From the NCBI GenBank assembly GCA_023614405.1, contig CM042694.1, forward strand, positions 95,277,285 to 95,341,284: a DNA stretch of 64,000 nt, in the 5' to 3' direction. Each line of letters starts with the position of its first letter. The first letter of the stretch is position 1. The notes under the pieces are model-generated. The model was not told the origin of the DNA and did no database searches. It was given only the letters and a program-made list of their open reading frames with translations. Below are positions 24,501-34,833 of the stretch, one piece after another. Source of the DNA: Avena insularis. Taxonomy: Eukaryota > Streptophyta > Magnoliopsida > Poales > Poaceae. The position numbers and the translations under genes were made by a program.

Positions 24501-24941
24501 CTCACCGTGAAGAATATAGTGCAAGGAGCCCCGCAATGCATACTCGTAAGCAAGAGCACGATCGTTTCCTTCGACACAGTATCCGAGAAGTTGGACAATG
24601 TTCTCGTGTTGCAATCTTGATACAGACGGAACCTGCAACAGAAGTGTGGAATTAAGAAGGCAAGCCCTTCCTTTACTAATAAATGAGGATCATTAACTGA
24701 AATGGTGAGAAGGCCAGGAATGCAACAATGACCTCGAAATGAATTCTTGAAGAAGGGTTGAGAATCTTTACAGCACATTCCTGTCCATCTTTCATCACTC
24801 CGAAAAAAACCTTACCATGTTCCCCCTCTCCTTTGAAAGCATCATTACTGAAGCTCCTTGTTATTTTCCTAAGTTCTTGCAACGAAATCAATGGTACCAT
24901 CTTCTCTTCGTCTGCACTTCTTGGAAAAGGAGCGTTGCTAC
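21571..24941 (-). CDS. exons 2-7: PTI1-like pseudokinase domain (kinase II)
   Basis: Exon 2 starts [20 protein letters not shown] and gives the Gly loop [11 protein letters not shown] (383-393) and ATP lysine CAVKIL (K404). Exon 3: [18 protein letters not shown] and the hinge region [17 protein letters not shown]. Exon 4: [20 protein letters not shown], typical of PTI1, then [10 protein letters not shown] (500-509) where PTI1 has HRDIKSSNVL, and KIGDVGF for the DFG region (Asp520 kept). Exon 5: [19 protein letters not shown]. Exon 6: [16 protein letters not shown]. Exon 7: [12 protein letters not shown]. The exon borders correspond to those I recall for plant PTI1 genes. Catalytic Asp is replaced by Arg502 and the next Lys by Ser, so phosphotransfer is unlikely while ATP binding may persist. 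The changed residues lie in an otherwise open frame, which points to a selected pseudokinase rather than decay. Confidence 0.82.
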
Positions 24942-26694
24942 CTGCATCGACGAATAATCAAATATGGTAAGATGTAGAACAATCAGTAAGACACCTAGTA
25001 GCACAAAACGAATGAGAGTGACAGAACATTTTCCTGGTATATAACTAGTAAAGTGACATTATTTATGTTCTTGTTTTCACTTTTATAAGATTGATCTAAA
25101 TAGAAGAGTTGATTTAACTTTTTGCCCACAGAGATTGAGTTTCTGATACATTTTAACCCCATATATAAATCTTGCCACTTCTTGCCGCTAAGTTCTAATT
25201 TTGGGACACATTTTAGCCCTTCACAAAATAATTTATCTATATTACATGCCATTAAGGCGCAGAAGCGCAACATGGTAAGTTCAGTTCTCCTTTTCAGCAG
25301 CAGTCTTATGTCTAGCAGCCACGTCATTATTTCGTTATGGGGGTAAAATGTGTCAGAAAATTGGAACTTAGTGGTAACAAGTGTCGTGATTAGTATAAAG
25401 AGGTAAAATGTGTCAAATATTCCTTGGGGGTAAAAGGTGGAATTAACAAGAAAACTAATGAGACTTGAGACCCGTACATTAATTGAAAAAGAAAAGAAAA
25501 TCTTACAGTGCTCATGCTAATATGACAATTGACAAGGAGTATTTTCCTTGTCAATTGGTGTCTTGTACTATTGAACTCTTCTTTGCAATGAAAAGAAACG
25601 CAGTGTCATTGCGATTTCCCCAAAAAAAACAAGGAGTATTTTAAGAACTTCCTCTTACCTGTAGAGCTTTCACACTTGTGCTGGGGGAGAGCTTTTCTGA
25701 TCATCCTAAGTCTATCTGCTACTTCAACCATTTCCGGGCGCATTTTATCATCCATTCTCAAGCATTTAGCTGCTAGCTTCGCAATATGCTCAAGCAACTT
25801 CATGTTCTTCTTGTCATTGGCAATTTCCACATCAAACAATTCTCTCAACTTCTTCCCTCTACCTACAGCCTCGGTGAAACATTGAGTGAGGTTAGTATTC
25901 CCGCCTGCCGCTTTCTTTCGGGTGATCATTTCCAACAAAACAACTCCAAAACTGTATACGTCACTCTTTGGAGTTAGAATCCCACTCTGACAGAACAAAG
26001 GATCCACATAACCTATACAACCGATAATTGTTCTGGTATGCTGGGCCTCATCTGTTGAAAGCAGTCTTGCTATTCCAAAATCAGATATCTTTGGCATGTA
26101 TTTTTCATCTAACAATATATTAGCAGGTTTGATGTCACCATGAAGGACAGGACTATACATTGAATGCATGCATGAGAGTGCTTCAGCTGACTGAATAGCA
26201 ATGTCCAGCCGTTTATCCAAAGGAAAGGGGACAGGGCCACTGGAATTGCTGCAGTGAAGGATGTTATAGAGGTTACCATTGCAGATAAACTCCATTACAA
26301 TCATAAGAGCATTTTCCTCGGCGCAGCAACCTAACAGTCTGACAACATTCTTGTGGTTTATCTGGGAATGCACTATCACCTCCTTGGCAAACTCTTCTTT
26401 CTTGGTTCCGTTCTTGTATCTCTTTACTGCCACTGGACGTTGACCGTCTAATGTTCCTTTGTAAACATCACCGAACGAGCCATTACCAAGCGAAGTGTCA
26501 TAACCGTTGGTGATGAGTTCTATCTCCTTTTCAGTGAAGGATCGTAGTTTATGGTTGTTGTCCACTCTTTTAAGTATCGAACGCCCATTAGTTTCAAAGA
26601 AATCACTAAGACTGTTTCCTTGACAATCCATGTGCAAGCAGTATGCTTCTCGGTCCGCTGAGCTTCCTCTGTGGGAGTTTGTATCTTGCTGCAT
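21571..26694 (-). CDS. tandem kinase-pseudokinase (WAK-like kinase + PTI1-like domain), 7 exons
   Basis: Predicted exons (minus): 26694-25659, 24941-24733, 24632-24506, 22930-22651, 22554-22419, 22339-22256, 21678-21571. Lengths sum to 1980 nt, 660 codons with TGA stop, and all phases agree. Every intron is GT-AG; donors include CTACAG|GTAAGA and GA|GTATGC. Residues 1-346 form a complete WAK-like kinase; residues 347-659 form a PTI1-like (RLCK-VIII) domain. No signal peptide or membrane segment is seen, so the protein is probably cytosolic. Two joined kinase domains, the second with a lost catalytic Asp, is the tandem kinase-pseudokinase architecture of cereal resistance proteins such as WTK1/Yr15 and Rpg1. 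A role in pathogen perception is inferred from that. An in-frame TAA two codons upstream supports the start. An alternative is two neighbouring kinase genes, but the phase match and lack of any stop after exon 1's donor within exons 2-7 argue against it. Confidence 0.82.
23366..24003 (+). mobile_element. LINE 3'-end fragment inside TKP intron 3
   Basis: Translation with frameshifts resembles the zf-RVT region found after the RT of plant L1 LINEs ([34 protein letters not shown] then [12 protein letters not shown]), followed by a C-terminal tail that ends near TTTGAACTGCGCAATAAAAT. 5'-truncated, as is usual for LINEs. It is opposite in orientation to the gene and leaves the splice sites of intron 3 intact. 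Confidence 0.65.
24032..24313. mobile_element. degenerate Stowaway-like MITE in TKP intron 3
   Basis: About 280 bp, AT-rich. One end reads TACGCTCCCCATTTCATG, the other TTTTTTTAAATGGAGTAG, i.e. diverged CTCCCTCCATTT-type inverted ends with TA at the border. Borders are approximate. Confidence 0.35.
25659..26694 (-). CDS. exon 1: WAK-like kinase domain (kinase I)
   Basis: 345 codons plus one base. It begins [16 protein letters not shown]. Key residues: Gly loop LGNGSFGDV (69-77), ATP lysine in VAVKR (K91), alpha-C Glu at about 105, catalytic loop [10 protein letters not shown] (185-194, Asp187 kept), SDFGIAR (204-210), activation segment [15 protein letters not shown] (244-250), C-lobe Arg in KMRPEM. 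All catalytic residues are present, with HGD instead of HRD, a usual non-RD variant in WAK-like kinases. Family-like extracellular GUB_WAK and EGF domains are absent, as in cytosolic WAK-like kinases. If the donor at 25658 were not used the frame would end after 17 more codons at 25606, giving a stand-alone 362-residue kinase; an alternative transcript of that kind is possible. Confidence 0.88.
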
Positions 26695-26810
26695 CCGTTT
26701 TTATTTCCGATTTTCTCTCGCTTTGGGCGTTGTTGTGCTGTTGCCCCAGCGGACTCTTTTTTCCTTTTTCTTTGGTTCGGAACTTGTATAGAATTTGGAT
26801 GGTTGTGCTT

Positions 26811-26818
26811 TATTTATA
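26811..26818 (-). promoter_or_regulatory. TATA box of the TKP gene
   Basis: Minus strand TATAAATA at 26818-26811, about 117 bp upstream of the ATG at 26694. That leaves a predicted 5' UTR of roughly 85-90 nt, normal for plants. No transcript data are available. Confidence 0.55.
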
Positions 26819-26829
26819 AAGCGGCGCGG

Positions 26830-27370
26830 AAGCCTGTTTCGAGGAAAACATGTTTGCAAAAACAGAGAGCAGCAGCTTACCTGCATCCGTATACCAACCA
26901 ACATCAGTGTGAGCCTGAGATTAAACTCTATCTTTATGTGAGAGGGAAGTTTATATGTGTAACTAAGGACATGGCCAGTGGATTTATGTTCCAAACATGC
27001 GTAATCAAAATTCCTTTACAGGAACACGCTTATATTGAACTTTGCAACTGAATGGTCATATATCAGTAGTTCTATTATCCACATGTACAAGAACATGATA
27101 GTAAGTCTGTGACATACCTTAATTATCTACCATCCCAAGGGAAGAAACTGCCCATATCCATCTCCGGCTTCTTGGAGAAGCCAGTCTACTCCACAACGGA
27201 AAAGGCGTTTGATGCACACCGCCATCCCAAACAACTTAGAAAAGGCGTTTGATGCGCGGAAAAGTCGGCAGCAAGGATGCATAACCCATCCACAGAAGGA
27301 GCAAGTAAGCAATGGTTACCTCTTCTTTGGCAGTAGAGGAGCTCTGCAATTATACAGCCTGCGAATCAAG
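26830..27370. other. upstream region of the TKP gene
   Basis: No gene seen. A direct repeat of GAAAAGGCGTTTGATGC occurs at about 27197 and 27239. Confidence 0.4.
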
Positions 27371-27580
27371 CTAGCTTGCTGATCGGAGACGTTCTTCAGC
27401 TAGACACAAAATCTGATTCATCGCCTGCTCCTTCACAGCTAGGGATGCGGCCTTCAATTTACAGGATACCCCAGATGCAAATGCTCCGCGTGTATAATTG
27501 GTAGTTTGGAGGTCAACGAGGGGAAAGGGGAGAAGCATAAGGAAGCCAGCTAGTAGCATCTTGTAGGTTCTTGGGTCCAC
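27371..27580 (-). CDS. small ORF with hydrophobic N-terminus, unknown
   Basis: 70 codons beginning MDPRTYKMLLAGFLMLLPFP, which looks like a signal peptide, then a short soluble stretch with one N-glycosylation-type NYT and two Cys. A TATA-like GATATAAAG lies about 40 nt upstream on the minus strand. Same strand as the TKP gene and about 0.7 kb upstream of its start. It could be a relic first exon of a membrane WAK gene or chance. No family recognised. Confidence 0.2.
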   Translation of the reverse strand: MDPRTYKMLLAGFLMLLPFPLVDLQTTNYTRGAFASGVSCKLKAASLAVKEQAMNQILCLAEERLRSAS

Positions 27581-27814
27581 TGTCCTCCCTGCCGGCTTCC
27601 ACTAGTATTTCTTTATATCAAAATGGCAAGAAAAGAACAGGGAGTTTCTTCTGCATCCATGCGGTTGGTGTTGCAGACTAGACTCGCAAACAGTACCCTT
27701 CCCGAGAAAAACACCATAGACAGCCATGCTTCACCCACCAACCGCAAATCACTTCCATCGAAACTCCCCTTCTCCCCCTCCGTCGACGGCAGCAAGCTCA
27801 CTACTAGCATGCAT

Positions 27815-28145
27815 TGGGTGGCGGTGGTGGTCCGCTTCATTGGGCGCCCGCGCTGCCATCAACGCGTAGCCCGCGCAGCTAGAATTTGTGCGTGAAGAGG
27901 AGGAGGAAACGCCAACATTGGGCCGGCGAGACTCGCCGGCGGCTGGCAGATGGCAGGGTACCGTGCCCCGTGTCAGCCGCCTCTGTGGGGAAGGGAGGAG
28001 AGACCGAGAGAGAGGGATGTGCGCACGGGCACACGGGCGGCGCACGCGCCCCGGCATGAGACGAGCGGCCCGTAACCACTTGGATTGGGTGGTGGGCTGA
28101 GGACTGTCGTCTGGTGGGCTCGTGGTTCACTTCAAGTGGGTGCTC
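27815..28145. repeat. duplicated segment, copy 1
   Basis: About 330 bp shared, same orientation, with 34650-34833 plus 36020-36165: GGGTGGCGGTGGTGGTCCGC, then AGAATTTGTGCGTGAAGAGG, GCCAACATTGGGCCGGCGAG, GGGATGTGCG and GGTGGGCTCGTGGTTCACTT. The other copy is split by a hAT element. GC-rich and without a convincing ORF. Origin not recognised (a low-copy transposable element or a segmental duplication). Confidence 0.65.
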
Positions 28146-28383
28146 GTGGATGCTACGAAGTACTATGAATGAACTAAAAAAAATGTAAAGAGAATTCGGC
28201 GCCAATTCTCAACTGGATATGAGAAGACTCTGCCACAGCCCACAGATATGAAAAAACGCTATCACAGGTGTTGACAACCCGATGAATAAATTTTAGAAGG
28301 AGCTGAGAAATTGAGAGGCTATAAGAAGAAATTGAGAGGCAGCTAGAAACAAAACAGAGCAATGTGGGATCGTGAAATTCTGA

Positions 28384-29486
28384 AAAAGCCAGGCAATTAA
28401 TTCTAGAAGGATGGAATAATACCGAAAGTGGACAATCCGGAGAAAGTCACTAAGTTCAGGCCTATCAGCCTGTGTAACATCCTCTATAAAGTTATTTCAA
28501 AGGTCATTGCGAGGAGGCTGAAAGCATTCTTACCGGAGATCATTTCCCCTAACCAAAGTGCCTTTGTTCCGGGACGTCTAATTACAAACAATTTTTTGGT
28601 TGCTTATGAATCCTATCATACCATTAAGAAGAAGAAGACTGGGAAATATGGTATGTGTGCCATCAAACTAGATATCCACAAAGCCTATGATCGCATAGAA
28701 TGGTCTTTTCTTGAGAAGATTATGATTAGGCTAGGTTTCAATATTGAGTGGGTCGACTTGATCATGAACTGTGTTTCTTCTGTCAAATACCAAGCTCGGG
28801 TGAATGGTAATGATTCGGCTCCTATTATGCCATCGAGGGGACTCCGTCAAGGGGACCCCTTGTCCCCGTATTTATTCTTGCTCTGTGCCGAAGGTTTGTC
28901 GAGTTTACTCAAGTATGAAGAGGAAGCGGGTAACATAATTGGTGTGAAGGTTTGCTGTAATGCCCATGTTATATCTCATTTATTATTTGCAGATGATTCT
29001 CTAATTCTAATGAGAGATGATATTCCGAATGCCCAAGCTTTGCATAGAGCTCTGAATGACTATTGTGCCTCTTCTGGTCAACCGGTGAGTACCAATAAAT
29101 TAAGTATTTTCTTTAGCCCTTGTACTGTTGTCGAGGTGAAGGAAGCTATCAGTTTGGCTCTTGACATCATGACTGAAGCGATCACAGACAAATATTTAGG
29201 GTTACCGCCTCTTATTGATATTGACAAATCTAATTGCCTTATGCACTTGGTGGATAGAATTTGTAGCAGACTGAAAGGCTATATTGAGAAACTGCTATCC
29301 TTTGGAGGTAAGGAGGTTCTTTTGAAAGCCATCGCGCAAGCTATTCCTGTGTATGCTATGTTGGTATTCAGACTTCTTAAATCGCTAATTAAAGGGTTCA
29401 CAGATGCTATGTCCCGATACTGGTGGGGAGATGATGATGAAAAGAAACATATGCATTGGTTTGCGTGGTGGAAAACATTCTGCTAA
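28384..29486 (+). pseudogene. LINE reverse transcriptase fragment
   Basis: A 352-codon open frame from 28428 with non-LTR RT motifs: KFRPISLCNILYKVISKVIA, NQSAFVPGRLITNNFL, IKLDIHKAYDRIEWSFL, GLRQGDPLSPYLFLLCAEGL and catalytic LLFADDSL (about 28977-29000), then LGLPPLIDIDK. The preceding bases encode the usual EGWNNT just upstream, but about 20 bp that should link them are missing and shift the frame. The right end breaks off after WFAWW. Endonuclease and RNase H/zf-RVT parts are absent. It encodes the polymerase of a LINE; this copy is a fragment. Confidence 0.85.
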
Positions 29487-30593
29487 ACATTCAACTTGAT
29501 AAGAGAATAGTTGAAGTCATGGACCCATTAAAGAGACATCTGGAAGAGTTTAGGGACATGCTCCAGAGGTAATTTTTGCGCTATATCGCCTCTTTCGTTG
29601 ATTTCCTGAGATATCAGGTAATAAATAACTCATTCATTCATTTTCTTTACCGGTAAGGTTTAGAACTTGTTCAAGAGTGTGGTTACGGGTTCATTTAGTG
29701 AGAAGCCGACGTTTAAGCCGGTCTCGGTAAATAGTACGTGATATGTACGCGCATCTCTTTACTTCTATTTTCAATACAATTATGATGCTAGATTATTATT
29801 TGGTTGAATTCTATTCTCATAAAGTACACGAGGCAGCCACCGGGGACGAATATATGTGGATTCTACGTTTGCGAGTCATTCGCACGTTTACCATTGAACA
29901 AAAAGATTATAGAGTCGATGTAAGCAATACATTCACAACATTATTTTTTACCGTTACTTTTTGTTATCATGATTAATATTCATATTGATCTCCTTTTCTT
30001 ATATAGTTCGAGAGCATGCGGGATCAGCTCCTACCAGAGCAACGCGTACTAGGAATTACAGAAGAACTAGCAGGATTCTTGTTGAAAGAGATGGTAGATG
30101 ACGCGGGAGAATTTAGTGTGAATAGGCGCTACCGATGATCCTTGGCGTGTAATTGAATATACGAGCTCTAGTCCCGGTAATTGTGATCTCCATGTAAGTA
30201 TCATGTATATATTTGTATGCTCGATCTTAAGACAAGTTATCTTATATATGCACGAACTTCTACGGTATGTGGTAGCGTAGAAATATTCAAAAACTATTTT
30301 GAAATAAAAAAAGAAATAAATAAAAGAATACAAAATTAATTCTCTGCCGCGACAGAGAAAGAGCCCAAAATGGTGTCGCGGCAGGAAACCATTTGTCCCG
30401 GTTCGTAATAGGAACCAGGTCTAACGGGGGCACCCCGCGCGCGCAACGGCGGCCACTTGGACGCCCATTGGTCCCGGTTGGTAATCGTGCTGAGACTAAT
30501 GATGGGTCTTTAGTCCCGTTTCTCCAGTCCCGGTTCAAAAACGGGACAAAAGCCCCTTATGGGCGGGGATTAAAGGTCCGTTCTCTACTAGTG
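29487..30593 (+). mobile_element. CACTA (En/Spm) element, 3' end
   Basis: The right end reads CTCTACTAGTG at 30583-30593, the inverse of a CACTAGTAGAG terminal repeat. It is preceded by the subterminal repeats TCCCGGTTCGTAATAGG, GGTCCCGGTTGGTAAT and TTTAGTCCCG typical of grass CACTA elements. The left part (29490-30180) has short coding-like pieces of the kind that lie near the 3' end of such elements, with exon-like breaks. The left end is lost at the LINE border. Confidence 0.75.
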
Positions 30594-30599
30594 AAAGAG

Positions 30600-32228
30600 T
30601 ACAAACATACAATTTCAACGTATTCAGGGTGGTTCCATTGTAGTGCTTGGTTTTCTATTTTTAAATGTTCGCACCACTAATAAAGGGGGTTAGTCGAACA
30701 TGTCTAGTCAACAGGTAAACATAAAATCAATAGATTGGAACTGAGATTCGATGAGGCCATCCTTGTTGGATGATAGAAAGGAGTTTCATACAACGAGATA
30801 CTATCTCCGTTCCATAATATATGACTCTCTTGCAGTTCAAAAGGCTTACATTTTAAAACAGTTGTAGTAGTACCCTTTGAGCTTTTTGTTTAAGAAAGGG
30901 ATGGGACAGAGGTAGTTGATTAAGAAACCAATAAATATAAATAATTTGTTCTAGAATATTCACATAAATATCAGTTGTCTTACACTCTTCTCAAATAATG
31001 ATGCACCTTTTCAATGTGTGTTGAATATACTATATAAACCAATTCTCATATAGTATTGTGTCACCAAATTTTTATTTCATTTAAATTTTATTTCAAACAT
31101 TGTGAGATTATAAAAACAATAAGATACCTACAAATTATTATAACATTTCCAAGCCGACTCAGTTTCTATCTTTCAATTCTTAGAGTTCAAGAACATAGTT
31201 GAGAGAAATGAATTATAAAATATCTTAGTATTCGATTCTCGTAAATGAGTTAGAACACAATGTCTTATAAACTCATAGTCTTTGATAAACTTATTATGGT
31301 CAACAAGGATTGGATGGATCTCACAAAATCCGCTCTTATAATTAGTATGATGCCATTAAATGATTAGTGCACAACCAAGACATATGATTAGTTTACAAGG
31401 AGATGTCATTAAGTGTATTTAATATGTTATTATTAATTAATTAATATATAATTTTATTTTATACTCATATATAGATTAAAAATAATAATAATTTTAATCT
31501 AAGATAGTTGTAATATGTTAGCAGAATGTTGAAACTTAAAGTCAAACATACTCATACCAGAATAACAAAGGAAGATGGGTTCACAAAATATAATAGGACT
31601 AGCAACTCAAAAGAAGTTTTAAGGAGTTCTGGTGGATATCCAGAGCCAGCTTGAGCAGTATGGCAGGTTGAGTCTCTTGAATCATAGCATAATGTTTTAG
31701 AATTATTTTTTGCTATCGATTACAACTTTCATTTTATCGATGCATATTGAACCTTTCAACACTAGAGGAACATAATTATGAATGTGCCAATGAATATTGT
31801 CTATGGAACACATCGTCGATGAGTTATTCAACACTAGACTCAAAGTTGCTAGTGCATGCTACATGTCTCCTCCGCATTTTCTTCAATAAAAAACTGCATT
31901 TAAAATTGTTTGTCCTAATGGGCCGGGCTTAGGCTTTGGGCCTTTAGCTACAGGCCTTGGGCGTACAAAGTCGGGCTAGATTCCTGACAGCAACTACAGC
32001 CCATCTAAAGCCCACGGAAATTCCATTGTTAAAAAACATCATTTTTTCCTGGAATCTGAGAAACTTGTGCCCTGTTCCAGCAACGCATACTCCTTTTCTT
32101 GTATGTATGTGCTTGTCGAAACGAAGCCAGTACCATCTTGCGTCATATTGTCGAACTATCTTAACACCACCCATGGCCCCTCTTAACACGATATGGTCCC
32201 TCATGTTTTCTTGCCGGCCTATATATAT

Positions 32229-32304
<76 letters not shown>

Positions 32305-34645
32305 AAAATAAAGCCAAAACCTTCTCGCTGGCTGGATACGTACACACGGTTTATGCAGCCGGTTCGGTGCCGCCTTCAATACCACCACCTGCTATTGAGC
32401 AGGATTGCAGAGTCTTGCTGACCATGGGTCTCCTTCTCCCTCTCTCGGGAGCGGCAGCGAGGCTGGCAACCTGGAACGCATGAATGCGTTGCTGCCCCGG
32501 CCAATCCCGGCGCGTCTGCCTCGTCAACTTGCCACGAGCGAAGCGAACCGTGGAGAAGAATATCAATGCCGATGCCTCACCTCACGCCCTAGTACTACTG
32601 CCCATCGGCTCGTAGTAAAACCCCACGCGGTTTCGGATGCAAAGCCGCCTCTCTTCCTCATCCCTTCATCATTTTTTCCCCGGTAGTAGTACTCCCGGCG
32701 TTTGTTGGCTTCAACGCAGGGCGTCTGTACACCAGGCAGGCAGGCACAAGTCGATCACTTGGTTTTCGTTCCACGCATCAAATGCAGATCGAGTGCACGT
32801 ACAGGCGGAAGAAGAAAGGCGAGAGTTGAGGACACCAAAGTCAAACAGGCACGACACGACGTTCGTTCGGGGCTGGCATAGTACGAGCTAAAGGTTGGTG
32901 CGTTCAGAACAAGGCACACGTCGCTCCATTATTATTCATGCATGCATCAATCCGCAGTAGAGTGCCAAGTTCATGGCTTGGACGATCGATCGCATTATAT
33001 ATTTATGGTGACCTGAAAATCACACCAAATTCAAACAAAGCACGACGTACAGCGGATACCGTCTCCTACCTGTCGTGCACCATACCAACGTGTCCAAAAC
33101 ACGTAAACCCCGATCGAGCTTGAATTCTCTTGAGATCTAAGCAAGCCATACTGAGTCCAGAGTGGTGACCCGCCCAGGCAGGCCTAGCCTGTCTCGATCG
33201 TCTCTTCTTCGATCTGCTGTCTGGCTTGTTGTACTATAAGGCTATTCTTAGTGAGAGTCTCATAACTAGTATCATGCATGCCATGTTGGCAAAAATCTGA
33301 TTGATGCACAACAATTAATGGAAAAAAAAGGTTAGAGTATCATAGGTAGATACCGTATCATAGCACGTAAAACTAGAAAATCCTCATGCAAATGTACGCA
33401 ATTTTATATTGAGATTTTACAAATCATTAAATATAGTATTAGTATGATACTACCATATGATACCATGCACTATGGAGATAGTATCATACACTAGTATCAT
33501 ATGCATGATACTGATAGTATGATACTACGACCACTATGACCAGCCTAACCCGGCCGTTAGTTAACGGGGCGGATCGATGATGTTACTAGTAATAAGTTAG
33601 GCTTCGAGATTAGATGAAACATCCAATAATTTCGATGGTGGACAGCAACAGACTAGTCTCTCATTTACAGCCACATGCATATATATAGTCGATGGTCGGC
33701 GTTCGGCAAGGTGGCTTAACAGCATCCTTTCTAGAGGCTAGCTAAAGCAAAGCTACAGATGGGCATATGAACAGACAGACGAACAAACAAAAGAGATCGA
33801 CGACAGACCACGCAACCAATGCCACTGCCTAACCCTATATGATCATGCATGCATGTCGATGGGAAGAGCTGGTCTCGCCAGCCGTAGATCGATCGGTGCT
33901 TCGACCATGGATCTCATCAATGCGCGTGTGTGTGTGTCTGAATTATTCCTAGCTAGCGGCTACCAGCACAAGCTGGAAGGAGGGCGCAAGTACTGTACGA
34001 GCCAAGTGCATGATGCATGCACGGACCGAAAAGAAGGTGTGTGCCCCCAGCAGCCTGCTTATCAGGCAGGGCAACCGCCGGTTGGCCGGCTAGACAGCTC
34101 CGCGAAACTGCCACCGCCGCCCCTTTTCCGGCTCTCCCTTTCGTCTCCACGCTGAGTTTTCGTCCCAACAGCCGGCCGCATTGATGATCACGGCGGGAGT
34201 GCGCGAGGACGGACGGTTCAGGGGATCGGCCGGGGTCATTTGGAATGGGAGATTTCCGCGCGAAGCGAAGCACCAGGTTTGGTGCGGAAATCCGCGGCCA
34301 ACAAACCCTTGCGCAACCATGCTATTGCTGCCCTGCCGTGCGCGGCACCCGGTTCCGTCCATAGGCGACGATCGAGCGGGCGATACCAGCGGTGGCGCCA
34401 CGTACGGCGTTTCGGTGGGTACGTACTACACCGCGGTCGCAGGGGGCGGCTGGACCCATCGGCCGGCCGGCCACTTGCGGCGGCGACAGGGGCCATCAAT
34501 CCCACCTGCTAGGGCCCCGTGCCTGCAGCCCGCGCAGCCCACCGTAAATGCGCGCCCGGACCTATCCATCCGTGGACGCGCATACGCCGTGATCGGCTCC
34601 GCCCGTGCACCGTCCGAGTGCGGAAATCTTTCCCCGAAACCGTAC
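30600..34645. repeat. 4-kb duplicated segment, copy A
   Basis: Matches 39770-43985 in the same orientation with many substitutions and indels. Anchor pairs by eye: TATTCAGGGTGGTTCCATT (30619) with TATTCGGGGTGGTTCCATT (39779); TACAGGCCTTGGGCGTACAAAG (31949 and 41200); GATGAAACATCCAAT (33613 and 43029); CGGTTGGCCGGCT (34078 and 43498). The first 1.3 kb is AT-rich, the rest GC-rich with many CATGCATG motifs. Many overlapping open frames in the GC-rich part differ between copies and look non-coding. No gene recognised. Confidence 0.75.
32219..32304. repeat. (AT)n(GT)n microsatellite
   Basis: A run of TA dinucleotides followed by GT dinucleotides. The same place in copy B (41881-41895) has only a few repeat units, so it expanded in copy A. 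Confidence 0.9.
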
Positions 34646-34833
34646 TGTACATTGGGTGGCGGCGGTGGTCCGCGCTGCAATCAACTTGTAGCCCGCGCTC
34701 TGTAGTAGCTAGAATTTGTGCGTGAAGAGGAGGAGGAAACGCCAACATTGGGCCGGCGAGACCCGCCGGCGGCTGGCAGATCGCAGGGTACCGTGCCCCG
34801 TATCTGCCGCCTCCGTGGAGAACGGAGGAGAGA

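Noticed and set aside
25122..25346. Plus-strand ORF of 74 codons in TKP intron 1
   Set aside because: AT-rich intron sequence, no motif, opposite to the gene.
32405..34748. Many overlapping ORFs of 60-170 codons on both strands
   Set aside because: The region is GC-rich and long frames occur in all phases. They are not conserved between the duplicated copies, and no domain or start context is convincing.
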